A stretch of DNA of 64,000 nt, taken from contig NC_060235.2 in the NCBI RefSeq assembly GCF_021155775.2, forward strand, positions 21,709,598-21,773,597. The letters run 5' to 3'. The notes under the pieces were generated by a model. The model was not told the origin of the DNA and did no database searches. It saw only the letters and a list, made by a program, of their open reading frames with translations. The DNA is from Neodiprion pinetum (Eukaryota; Arthropoda; Insecta; Hymenoptera; Diprionidae). A program made the translations under genes and the position numbers. Shown one piece after another: positions 1 through 12,285 of the stretch. How positions within the stretch are numbered: the stretch's first letter is position 1; every line of letters starts with the position of its first letter.

Positions 1-871
1 AGGTGGAAAACTTTCGACATAAGGGTATAGCTGTGGGCTTCCACCACTTCTCGGAGTCAGAGCTCGTTCAAGGCCGCGTCCCGGGTAATAGGCGTGCGGA
101 GCAACGAGCCGGTACATTATGCAAAGAGCTCCTCTGCCTGCCGGTACGTATTTCACTCGTTGCGTATGTGTATGTGTGTGTATGCGCGCTATCCGCGGTG
201 AAGAAAAGGCCGACCCTCGTTATCAGAAGTGGGGACTGCGTATCGCTTCAACGAATTCGCCGGCCGATCGTCTTCGAGACGCCGCGCTTCGAGAGCCGGG
301 ACACACCGATTGTCCCGATGCTCGATATATTTGCGGTCTGTAAATTGGCCGGATTAAACTTTGATCGCCGCGAACGATTTGCTCGAAAATTTTACGAATC
401 GTAATTGTATCACTTTTCAAAATATGACGAAACTGTTTTTTTCAATCCAGTCTATTTGAGACGTCGATTTTTGTTTTCTTCGATTTTCGAACTCAGAATT
501 GGTTTTTTTTTTTCATGCCACTTTAAGCACTGAAGCGACGTACTAAAATTATGCGAATGTAATTAGAATTCCGATTTTCAGAAAAAGTGGTAACCAATTT
601 TTTTTTTTTTTTTTTTTCATTCCAACTACCTTATGCAAGAACTTTGCGGATGAATAGAGTATGAAAATTTTATTCAGGCAACGAACGAGAAATTGTTCTT
701 CATTTGTTCTTTTGATTTTAAGAACCCTTTTATTTTCACGAAATTATATCGTGCATGCGTGATTGACGTTTTTTTTTTTTTCATCCACCGAATAATTCGA
801 CACTTGTAAATAAAACTCGTTCCCAAGTTTTTTCAGTAAATGTATTAACATAACGATAGTATTATTGAAGA
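1..871. other. No gene supported
   Basis: The first 400 bases are GC-richer, and one frame is open for 133 codons from position 3. It contains a GT microsatellite translated as VCVCV and shows no domain, so I do not call it. The rest is AT-rich with poly-T runs near 500, 600 and 770. Confidence 0.5.
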
Positions 872-947
872 ATGCATGAAGATTATCTGGTACGAATTCA
901 GATTCCTTTTCCATTTTTCGTTTTGTTCTGTTGTTCGTTCCAGGTAG
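872..947 (+). CDS. Weak candidate signal-peptide exon
   Basis: An ATG at 872 opens MHEDYLVRIQIPFPFFVLFC-C-SFQ, a hydrophobic leader-like peptide, up to cag/gtaggtagca. The stronger donor (CAG/GTAGGT, exon end 943) is phase 0, which does not match the phase-1 requirement of exon A. The next donor (G/GTAGCA, exon end 947) is phase 1 and would give ...SFQV-EPNFKEL, but its +5 and +6 bases are poor. The distance to exon A would be about 36 kb. The true signal-peptide exon may equally be upstream of the window. Confidence 0.12.
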
Positions 948-1239
948 GTAGCATTTTCATTATATCCTTGTTGAAAAATCATTGAAATATTCTATCAAAA
1001 TGAAGAAAAAACAGAATAATCGAGAAAATGTTTTAGAATTCGAAGTAGAAGAAGAATCTTGACACAGATCTTGTTTTAAATCGTCGAGAAAGTGCATACC
1101 TTTTGATTTTCGTATTTCACTTTCTGCCCGCTTTGCCCCGGTTCCATACTCAATTATTACGTGTAAAAATGCTCCTTATATTTTTTGAATTTCAGTCCCT
1201 TTGATCGGTGTTATATCTTTCTTCCTTACTCCCTGTACA

Positions 1240-1482
1240 CTGCACTAGAACAACAGACCGGAGAGTGATCGTTGTCCCCGCGGACCGAGACTCTCGTCTC
1301 TTTCTCTTTTCCGCTGCGACGCACGATGTATTCTATTCAAAATAAACAACGAGGATAGAAGGTCTGAGAGGATCGGTGATGCAGTAGGCCTACAGCGCTC
1401 AAAGGAGAGAAGTCGATTTCAATTTTGTGTAAACGAAATCTCGTGAAGTGCGTGAGTGTGTGAAGAACTACATTCTGTTCAG
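1240..1482 (+). other. Possible non-coding 5'UTR exon
   Basis: The segment is richer in GC than its surroundings, has short stop-terminated ATGs, and ends gtgcgtgagtgtgtgaagaa followed by ctacattctgttcag/gtaata, a plausible donor at 1483. This texture is common for insect 5'UTR exons. No acceptor, promoter or coding evidence confirms it, and the start boundary is arbitrary. Confidence 0.15.
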
Positions 1483-4400
1483 GTAATAAATCGATTACAA
1501 ATTCACGATTGCACTTAAAATTAACAAACTGAAAATCGTGCGATTAAATAAAATAGCACCCGCGGTGAACAATTTATGTTCGATCTCCCTTCAATATACA
1601 TACAATATCTTCGATCCGCTCTGCGCTCTCATATGTACATTTCAACTATCACTGTCTGATATTATATCTTTCATTCCTCTTTGGTCTAATTTAGGAATTG
1701 TTTTTAGTTGAATTCTGTCTTTATCTTATACACTTTGTGCTGTCTATTCGTGTTCAACTCTGAACTACGATGTCAGGCCAAGTTTGTCGGATTGCGACGC
1801 GTAGGGAGGATTCGTTTTATATTTCGTAATAAATTTTATTATATGACTGGATCGATCACCATATAAAAAAAAAAAAAAATAACAATCTGTTTTTCACGCT
1901 ATTTTAAACTATTTGTATATTCTTTTATCGATATCTTTCGATTTCATATTCAATCGTTATCAAAACGTAATACCGCGATCTTCGAAAAGAGTCGACGCAG
2001 ACCTGGTTGAGATATTTTGAGAAATTCGTAACCCCGACTTGACGAATTAACCCTGCACGAAGGGGGGGAAAGGCAGGATCATATCCGTCTTTCCGCACGC
2101 GTTTAATTCATCCCTGAGAATTTCAACGTTACACCTTGTAGTTCAGTGCACTGAAAGCTATTTAGCCCGAGAGTTATTTCGCCCAGATTTACCCAATGCC
2201 CACGTCGACTTCGCCGCTTCCGCCTTTGCTTCTGCATTATGTATTTCCTCCATTTGCACCAAAAGTTTTGCCAAGACGGGTATAGGTGCAGGTATATACG
2301 TATATGTATACGGGTATGCGATACTGCTGCCCCACTTCGTGCCCATAATTTTAGGTATAATATGACCTGCAGTCGTCGTCGTATGTTCTCGGCTTCGCGA
2401 TTCACCGTTCGGGCAACCGAAATAATTAAAGAAACTCAAAGATTCATAGCGGGGAATATTTCGGAGTGGAATTGAAAAATGTAAAAAAATTTCGTACGTT
2501 AGGTTTCAGTTTATACGCATCTACGTAGTCAGAAAAAGATTTTTTATTGATTTTATTCGTCAGGTGGTAGTCGAGGAGATGAAAAATCGACGAAATTAGG
2601 CGTTGAATTTAATTGGAATCAATTAATGAGCCACTCTGCTGAAATTTCACGCTTGAGAAGACGGAGTGCAAAATATAAAATTACCATTTCAAATATCGCT
2701 GCATAAAATTTTCGGAACATGTGTAAGGAAATTGTTGACAATTTTATATAGATTCGCTTGATTTCACTATACGGAGACTCGATTTATTCAGAAGACTATT
2801 TTCTACGACATTTCAACATGCATCTGTTTTTTTTTTTTTTCTCTCATCACTTTGGCGTCGTTAAATATATTTAATTTTACATTAATCAATACCTCACAAT
2901 ATCAAACTGACCGCTGGAAACAACAGAAAGAAAATTCTATTCAATGACTTTTCAGAAAATAGTCTTCCGGGTAAAATAACGAATCTACTAGATTTTGAAA
3001 AAACTCCTTTAGCCTGTGCAATTACAGTATTATATATTTTTATACTTCGAAAGAGATCCCCGCAGCTTCCGAAGGCGGTAGCTTGACGAATATTAATGAA
3101 ATAAACAAAAATTACGGATTTTCGTCTAAACAACCTTCCTGAAAGAGGGACAAAAAGCGGAGTGAACGTCCTTTCGACCGACGCTATCAATCGTCTATCC
3201 GCATGACCTTTCCATATAATAATCGAGCTCGTTTCGTGTACAGTACTTGCAGGATCGGTAATTATTATGCCCTCCACCCTCCGATTTAACGTAACTCCGG
3301 GCTATAATAATACCCCGTCAATATGCAAATCCGAATCTGCGTGAGGATAATACCACGTCATATCACGAGCTGGCGCATACTATCAACATTATTATATCAC
3401 GATACATTATGGTGATGAGCCACACGTGTGTCGGTTGCTTGTTATACATCCGAAACACCGAAAATACGTCTCTGCTTACGACGCAGCTGTCTGCGGAGGT
3501 CCTTGCCATTTGCCATGCTTATAATTATGTTAATTTCTGTTCGTTAATTTTTTTTTTCCACCTTTAACACTTTTCTGACCGATATTCGCAAAGTCGTTGG
3601 TTACATTTTTTTTTTTTTTTTACCTTTTGTTTACGTTAAGATACAGTTAACTTTCTCAGTTTTTAATATTCTTCTCTCATCATCTTGCGACTAAGGGATT
3701 TTTTTTTTTTATTTTATTTTTTTCACGTCAACAAGATTTGTATTGTAAAATTCACTTTCTCCCTTTAAATTCAACATTAAGGAGGAAACGATTTTGATCT
3801 TGAGTCCGGAAAAGAGAATATTTGAGAAAAAAGTAAAACTGTTGAAATTTACTGATCGTCAGTCAGCTATTCAAGTTTCGTGGAAAAGTTTTGAATTTCT
3901 GAATGCACGATTCGAGATACGTTTGTACGTAGGTATAAATTTTTGATCGTCTCCTTATCGCCCTGCAGAAAATAAATTCGTCATTTAAATTCGAGCTACG
4001 ATTCAATCAGTAATCAAAATTGACGATTTTCGCAATATTCTGAACAGACGAATTCTGTCGAAATTTGTTGGTCAATTCATTCATTCCCTTATTTTTCGCA
4101 AAAGGATTAACGAAATCTGACGAAAGAGGTTACAAAAAACCATTGAGAGTGGTTTAAACAGGGGATTTTGAAAAAGTTCTCTATAGAAGATCTGTATTTC
4201 GTGGCACCGCGCGACGTTGCTTTGTTAACCGTGATTCAATTATCGTTTGTAGTTTTATCGGCGAGTTTGGTACTTCGAAAGGACACCGTGATGCAGGGAT
4301 CGGCCCTTCGTCTTATTTGCAGCGACTGGCCTCGTTTCTCTGGTTTATTCGGGAAATGAAAAGCACCGAGGGCCGTAAAAGCTCGAGTTTATTGAGTCGG

Positions 4401-7400
4401 TAGATGCGCTTCTATACAACACGTGTGCAGGAGTTAACAGGTGTTGTGGCGCAGATACACGGACAAGAGAAAAGCTGCGTCGACCTTTGTTCCCGTAAAC
4501 CGCCAAATTCCATATTGCTCTTCATATACATATTTTTTTCGAAATTGAAAGGACAGAATTTTTCATTTTCGTCATACTGTACAATCTTCGGCTATCTTCG
4601 TTTTTCACCATTACCGAAAGAATATTGTTGGTATGATTTTATGTAGAATTAATGCATATTTATATTTTTTCAAGTTGTGTAGGGACGATTAAAAAAAAAA
4701 ATTTTTTTCTTGTCAATCTCGATCGATCTTATTCTTCGTACAAATTTCATGATTTTGAGTCAATTAATTTCATTTCACAGTCGGTGAAAAATTCGTGAAT
4801 ATTTCGAATTTCGAATGATCCAATTTTTTTCATTGCAAATGGCTCTCGGCCGCTTTGTTATTGGATGACCTGAGGTGACAAAAAGTAAAAAAAAGAGTAA
4901 AGAAAAAAAAAAAAACAACTGTGAGAGAGAGAGAAAGAAAAATGAGGGTAAGTCGAGGCGGTGAAAAAATGGTTGTTTTTACAAAGTTTTGCGATACAAG
5001 CCAGGCTCGTTTGCGTTTAAACGACCGAGGTCGAAACCCTAATCTTAACGTCAGCAAACGCATGAAGGAGGCAAACTTTTCCACACGTATGCTATGCAAG
5101 TGGTTGTCAGACGCGGGTTGCGCGTACCGAATAGCCGGTTTTAAGCTCTTGACGAATGGTTGTCTCCTTCCAGTTTTCGCACTCAACCTCCGCCGTACAC
5201 TTGGGGCACAATTATATACGCGGTACCAGAAAAGCTCGGGGGTTAACGAGTTTCCACGAACAAATAATCCGCGTCGCAAACTTTGGCAGGGGAAAAAAAG
5301 CTGTTGAAAAGTAAGTGTAATGCGAAAAACGCAGCGCACTCGTTTCAATGCCCGCACAACGTGTGCGTTTTGAATTGTTCAACTAAACGAGGCTCGAGTG
5401 AAGAAGAGATCAAGGCAGCTGATTCACCCTGCCGTGTATTATGCACCTTCGCAAGCTCCAGCTGCAAGCAAAGCTCCAAGCACAGCTGCACCAGGGATCA
5501 AATGGCTCTCTGACCCGATCCTCAACATTCAGAATCACACGGATAGACAGCCTGAAACTCTGCACTGCAGTTCTTCTAGCTCAAAAGCTCGTCTCTGTGT
5601 ACAGAAGCTCCGATGAATGTTCTGCACAAGTTGCAACTCGGTGTTTCACGTTTTTTCCTTATTTGTTTTTTTTTTTTTAATAAAAACATCCAGGATTCGA
5701 TTTTATGCTCTCGAAAGTTGTGAATTTTTTTTTCTCAATTTCTTGCACAGATAGACATTTTGATATTGTTAAATGAATTTAGAAGAAAACACGAAGTTTA
5801 GTGACGAATTGGCTGCAAAGTTAAATAAACTCTGGTATTTTCGATTCGATTCTGACAATTTTGTGAGCTAATATTACGCGTTGCCCAATTTTCCAGAAAT
5901 TGTCCGAAAAATTAACAGGAAATCTCATATTTTTGTACAATTGTAACGCTGAGATGAAATTATTGACGCACATCTGTTGTGCCGTATTTCGAAAAATATA
6001 TTTTTATTCACCCCAGCCAGATAACTGTTCTTCAAATTTTTTATTCAATAGATCTCACGAACAAACTAAGCCCAAAAACATGAAAACCGGATCAGAAGCA
6101 CCAGAGTTTAATAATAAGCATTCTAACGACAAAACCTTTTCTCAAATTGTCAATATCTCAATTTGATTATTTTATTTGACGATTATTTCATGTTTTATGT
6201 TATTCGAACCACCGCGGTCTTAGGGTTGAAACGGGACTGCGTGAGTTCTTTCTCTACTTCCGGGATGCGTGTGGAATATCCGGTGTTCGATTATCCGTGT
6301 AATTCGAGCTCGAGGGAAGAAGAGTCGTAATTTTCTATCGCCAGGTAGCACAATACAAAAGTACGGGCGGAATATAGGTTTTAAGAACTGGGCAGTCGGT
6401 GAATTTCGCGGGCAATTTGAACGGCTGGGATCGGTAGACGTAACTACTGTTTTATTCAAATCGTCTTCTGGAATAATACGCCACACCGAGAACCCACCCA
6501 ACCCCCGAAACACACGCACCGCGTTTTTCACGTTATTCTTTTAATAGACATTTTTCGGCTCGAATCGTGGGCAAATAATACCGCCGTCCCGACGAAAGCC
6601 CCTCAATTTACCCTCATTTTGTATTGTAATTTTCGTTTATTTTACCCTAGATCAACACACTGCCGTTAGATTCCCACCGCCTATAAAACTCCTGGCGATG
6701 TATTATTACCGCGCGTCAAAGTCGATTTCATTTATTTCTTATTCCATTTTTCATCAATATTATTATGGTTATTATTCTTATTCGTATTATGTTTGTGTGT
6801 AATACAAAAGTGCAAACCGACTACGAATCGAGAAACTTCTTATTCAGCGCCGCACTCCAATTCAATTCCTGCAGTTTTTCAATCTCTCTATCTCTTCTTT
6901 TCACTCTTAATCCAATATTCCAATTACAACAGCTGCGCGGTTGCTTGCCATTATTAAAAATGAAGAGAAAGAAAAAAAAACTCACCCTTATCTAGGCTCA
7001 CCACTCGATCCGTTGGTTGAATTTAATTTTCAGGCCAGAAAAATAGAATTCAATTCTAGTCTCTGCCAATTATAATCAACTTTCCAACCCTGCGTTAATT
7101 ATTTACTCAATTTTTTTAGTGAATTTAAATAGATGACGTAGGATGAACGTTTTTTTTTACGTATTTTACTATTGCGCACATTGATTTGCCTGATTGGTGT
7201 ATACATACATTCCGTCTGTGTAACGATATCGTGATGCTCTGTTATAATGCAGACAATGCGGGCGGAGAAGAATAAAATCACGGTAATAATTCGAGCTGGA
7301 CTTGATTTTGCATTCACACACAGAGGGAGAATCCGAAAGCGTCCATTTTTTATTTTATACCCACTTCACTCGTGCTTATTTCTGTCGAGAGAATAGCGGG

Positions 7401-8660
7401 AAGAATTCCGAATAATACATATATATACATATAATATACGTATTAATAATGATACATATACATGTATATACGTACCATTATACCACATGTATATATATTT
7501 GAAAGAATAGGAAGATACGGAAAGGAACGTAGCTAAGTTATAAGGAAACCGAAACTAATAACAAGGATAATACAAACAACAACAGTGATAATAATGATAA
7601 GAATAACAATTTCGAGACGCTGACACAGGGGAAAATAATAATGGAAGTGAAGTGACTTGAACCACGTCTGAATATGTGTATTGTGTACGTATAACTATAC
7701 ATATATATGTGTATATATATATGTATATATGTATATATGCGTGAGTATATATGTACGTATATAGTCACCAACAGGCGTACTCATTAAATTTGGTTGCTTG
7801 TCTGGAAGATTCGAGCCAAAGTCAAAAGCATCCCTTTGATAATTATCACAGTCGGTGGAGAGAGGGAGAGGAGGAGAGAAAGAGAGAGCCGGCTCTACTC
7901 GGGCCGCCAATCTCTAAAGGGGATGCGTGCGTAGTCGAACTCAACCCCCGTTGCATCGTGCAGCTCGAATGCATTTATGCACCCCTGCACCAGCATCCCG
8001 TTTAACGACAATTTGTTGTGGCTTTGAAACCCGGACGTAAACTCGTCGCTCCCTTCGTACTAGGCATGACGTAACGGGGCTGTTTTGCACCCCGTATTTA
8101 CTCAACTTTCCGTAAGCCTCGTTGAGAAAATCCTCGTTTTTGACGCTTTATCGAAATTCCCTGAACCGAAATTCGTACCAAGGAATGCTGACGATGAGAG
8201 GAGGTCCGAAATCCGAGTGCGATAGTGATTTTCCCTTTCAATTTCGTTCGAACGACAATTCGAAACGATGGCGGATAAAAAGCTGAAGAAAAAAACATCC
8301 GGAAGAAAATTTTCCAGCCTCGTGTGATAAATTTGTTGGGTTGCATTTCGCCGGAGTGATTTTGCACCCCTGTGCAGGTAGGTAGGTGTAACCTGCACAG
8401 CTCGTTTTCGTCGAGTGAGCTGGATCGTCGTGATTTATCGTGACTGGCTTCCTACGCCGCGTCGTTAATCTTCCGACACGTTTTATAATCAGCTTCTCCA
8501 ACCAGCTACGCGATACATCTTCCCTGATGCTACTTATACTGGTAAGGGAAAATTGATACGCGTGCACTTCCGTCTATCCCGCATCTTCTTCCTCTATCGC
8601 CAACTTTTCTGAAACTATGATAACAATAATAAATATAACGATAATGATAACGATATCTAG
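1483..8660. other. Non-coding sequence (5' flank or intron)
   Basis: AT-rich, with poly-A/T tracts (2830, 3540-3720, 4900) and long TA/AC-rich low-complexity stretches at about 7410-7500 and 7690-7765. Open frames of 60-175 codons overlap on both strands without domain signals. The 7538-7771 minus-strand frame is a translation of the ATAC-rich repeat. Confidence 0.6.
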
Positions 8661-8996
8661 TAGGGTGGAAGAAAAGAAAGGTTTTTATTCAGTCTTATCC
8701 CCTCAAGTGTTAGCGCTTGATAGAAAAAAAGGATCCTCCCAAAAGCTGTGCTCTCCAGGTCACGTCTAACATATCGCTGTTTTAATTTTTATTTCCCACT
8801 TATTTAACATGATAAAATTTTCAATTTTTCTTAAAAGCAACTATACTCGTAAACTGTTCAATATTTTTTATGGGAAATAATAATCGAATGAACGATCTGT
8901 CAGACTTGAGCTAGAGATGTCATCTTTTTGAAGGATCTTTCTATTATCAAACATTGACATTTTATGGGGATAGAAAACTTTTTTTGAACCATTCTA
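8661..8996. mobile_element. MITE-like element with degenerate inverted ends
   Basis: The left end starts tagggtggaagaaaagaaag and continues to tatcccctcaagtgtt. The reverse complement of the right end starts tagaatggttcaaaaaaag and continues tatccccataaaatgt. The inverted match extends about 50 bases with gaps. Flanking TA dinucleotides are compatible with a TA target duplication (Tc1/mariner-like), but this is an inference. No coding capacity. Confidence 0.45.
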
Positions 8997-11690
8997 ATAC
9001 ATAGGGATTATATTATACGGAAGTTCCGGAATAGGCATGCAATTTTCAAAACGTAGTTAAATATCTGTCTGATCCATTAATTTTTGGGTTTTTTTTTACT
9101 TCTCAAGGGATAGAAAAATCACCGAAGAAATATATGAAGATCTTTTCTCTTTTCTCCTTTTTTTTTTTTTTTTCACCAATCACGAACGAATTCAGATGCG
9201 ATCAAAAGTCTGAACAGAGAACCAATCTTCAGTCAATTTCTTGTGTCATTCATATCGTACAAAATGGTGGTGCTAAATATTGCGCGAAATTGGCTGCTGT
9301 GGATTACTATAGAACGATGTCTTTAGACGATTCCAAACTTCAACATCAGACAGTGTTACATTAGCCTCAGATAACGTTATATCGAGACCAAATTCCAACC
9401 TATACAGAATTCGACACCACACACTCCTTACCTCCTTACGTTTTATCCTCTTCCTTTTTTCTCCGGACATGCGTTACTTTTCACTTATTGTTTGACGTCA
9501 CGATGTCAGATTTTGAATTACCGATGTTTGAGGTTTTGAACCCATTCTTCGTTTCGTTTGATCAATTGTTGAATTTGCGACGCTATCTGGCGCATTCTCG
9601 TGTACAACTCGATGCTTAAACAGAGACAGAGAGAGAGAGAGGGAGGGGGGAGGAGAGGTTCTGAGTGAAGAGAGGTAACGGAGAGGACCTTTGGCTTCGA
9701 CAATGGCAAGGGGTGGTACAATGCCGCTAACGAGCTAATATCTCTCCTCAGTCTATCTCTCTTTCTTTCTCCCCTTCCATCTCTACCTATACCTTCTCTC
9801 TTCTCTTTGTATAACACACAGCCGTAAGATTACAACGTGCAGCCATTCCGGAGGGGAACTTACGACTCCCGGATATTCATACGAGCACTTGGGCAGGTAC
9901 ACCACTTGAAGTTAATTACCTAGGATAAATTTCGCCGGTGTAATAATTCCCCGAGTTCGTCTCAGGCCACGTGCTCAGGCTCTTTGGGCTTTCGGGACAC
10001 CGGGAGGAAACCTTATTTTGTCCTTTCTACCACCCACAGACTACCGGAGAACGTTTGCTAATTGAAATGCTGCCACGTTTGAAGCGCCCCGAGTCGAGAC
10101 GGAGAATTTTAAACCTGCACCCACGCTGTTCACCTAAGTTGATTAAAAAGTTTTCGCCTTACTTAAAACCCGGACCATCGTTATTGTCATACATTCCCGC
10201 GTCGTCGTGCTCATGGGAAAATGATATCGCATACCGCTAATTGGACGTAGTGCCTTCGATTTGCATGTGTAATCGTTGGCTGGCTTTTCAGAATTAGCCA
10301 GCTGCTGAAATATAAAAAAGACCAATCTGTGAAAGTGCTTCGTAAAATGAGAGAGAGAGAGAAAGAAACACCTTGCTGTATTTTTTGTCATACCTACTCT
10401 ATTCCATTCGGTCGAATTATATTGCTCGGAAATTGGTATTCAATTGCTTCGTGGAACCAACGTTGGCAGAGCGGATTAATAAAAGGTAAAAAGTACAAAC
10501 GTCTGGTTCTTGAAATCGATCCTAACTGTGAAATTATTCCTGCAGGTATATACCGGGGTCTCACTTTGTACGCGAACGTGAGAAAAAAAAAAAAGAAAAG
10601 AAAAGAATAACCACCATCCATGATTTCGAAAGTATAAGACGAGGGGATGAAAATTCGTGACGTTGACGAGGAACCAGAATAACACAAGAATATACTCAGG
10701 GTCTGGGATTAATTCGCTTTGCCTCTCGTTACTGGTAACCGATGACTAAACTATCCGACCGAAAAGTGCAGAAGCAAAAGAGCAAAAGTGAAGACGTATC
10801 GAGTCGCGAATCTCCCTCACGATCATTCAATCAATTAAGGGTACCAACGCAGAACTTGCGTCCGGTGGTTCAGAAATTGCGGTTAAAATGATAATGATAG
10901 ATACCGCAGTGCGGTTGTCGGGGGGCGAGCTTTCCGGATTACCGTGGCCCCAGAGTGTTTCCAGCACTCCATCACTTAGCCGCGAGTCGGCCGGACAGTT
11001 TGTCATTAGCGGAGAGAAAAAAGGGATCTCCGTACATCGTATACATTCGAAATCGTTCTCGCGATTCCAACCGACAGACTCGAGTTCAGCCGCATCAAAA
11101 AGTTAGTGACAGCGGTGGGATGGATCTGTTCGATGATCGGTCTGTGGTTTCCACTGTATGTCCGGTGGTTCCTTTGACGTAATCGAGTCCAAACGGAGTT
11201 CACGGATTGTTCCCGTGAAATTTGTCTGGGCTTTGGATTAGCTCTGAGGATGAGCCACTTTGGATTGCGGAAAATCATTTTAGCTCGTCAAGCTTGCGCT
11301 GGTCCGCAAGCCAAAGTGACCACCCTTTACCAATTAGACTACAATAATTTGACCAATTATTATGAGACACGGTCAATGAAGCCCGGCTCAAGCCGTTGAT
11401 AGGATTAGCCGTATGCTTGGCTCAAATCCCCAGCTGGCAAGTCGGGAAAGTCACCCGCCGATGTAGGTACAGTAATGTTCATTAATGGGTTCTCAATGGT
11501 TCACCATTTTTCGGAATCAAAACTGAAACGAGTTTTCTTGCTGTAGAAATTTCATGCGTTTAACTTGTCACTTGCGTCGCTGGTCATTGGCTCATGAAAT
11601 TGGCTTGGAAAGGAAACTCGTGTCTGTTGTGAATGAAAAAAACTAGTGGGCCAATGGCAACCCATTAAGAATGTACTGGCTATTAAAATT
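8997..11690. other. Non-coding sequence, no gene seen
   Basis: Mixed composition, with a GA-rich patch near 9625-9660 and GC-richer DNA at 9.9-11.3 kb. Open frames up to 99 codons overlap one another on both strands and lack recognisable domains. Confidence 0.55.
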
Positions 11691-12285
11691 ATGATAAGAT
11701 AAAAATCGGGAAAACGCCAACCACAATAAAGGTAATAAGAAAATTTAATTTAAATAATAATAATGCCCAAAAGTTATCGATAAATTGTTTAAAGAAAACA
11801 TTGCATAAAAAATTTTTGGTGAATGTTTTCTTTTGTTACGTGAAATGAATTCGTTGATTTCTTTGAATACACATAAATTTTTAAAGAATTTTCTTATGAT
11901 TTTTACATTTGTGTTTTCGAAAATTTGTAAAAGCTGTATTCATGAAACTATTCGTTCAATGCCCCGGAAACATTTTAATTGTAATATAGAACGTTTTTTC
12001 GAAAACGTATCTAAAATTCACGATTTTTCCGCCATTATTCAAAATTTAAAATTTTCGAAAATGGAAATTTCACAATGATTAGAAAATTCCACAAAAATTC
12101 ATGAGTATTCAGAAAAATCAACGAATTCATTTCACATGACAAAAATAAAACATTCCCTAAAAATCTGTTAAACAACGTTTTGTTTAAACAGTTTATTGAT
12201 AACTTTTGGGTATCATTATTGTTGACATTTAATTTTTTTATCGTCGTTTTCATGGCTGATTTTTTTCAATTTTTATCTCATCACA
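11691..12285. mobile_element. Foldback/MITE element with about 240-base inverted arms
   Basis: The left arm (about 11691-11932) contains gataaaaat, cccaaaagttatcgataaa, gaatgttttcttttg and gaaatgaattcgttgattt. The right arm (about 12040-12285) carries the reverse complements in reverse order (aaaatcaacgaattcattt, acattccctaaaaatc, agtttattgataactttt, attttt atctcatc). By eye the arms agree over most positions with small gaps. The loop is about 100 bases. The 81- and 72-codon frames on opposite strands (11833-12078 and 12035-12253) are the two arms translated, which explains their shared peptide EMNSLI.LNTH. No transposase. Confidence 0.75.

Noticed and set aside
3..404. 133-codon open frame at the window edge
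   Set aside because: No domain or signal. It contains a GT-repeat translated as VCVC and overlaps open frames on both strands in a GC-richer patch.
11833..12253. Two opposite-strand frames sharing similar peptides
   Set aside because: The similarity arises because they are the two arms of the inverted repeat at 11691-12285.
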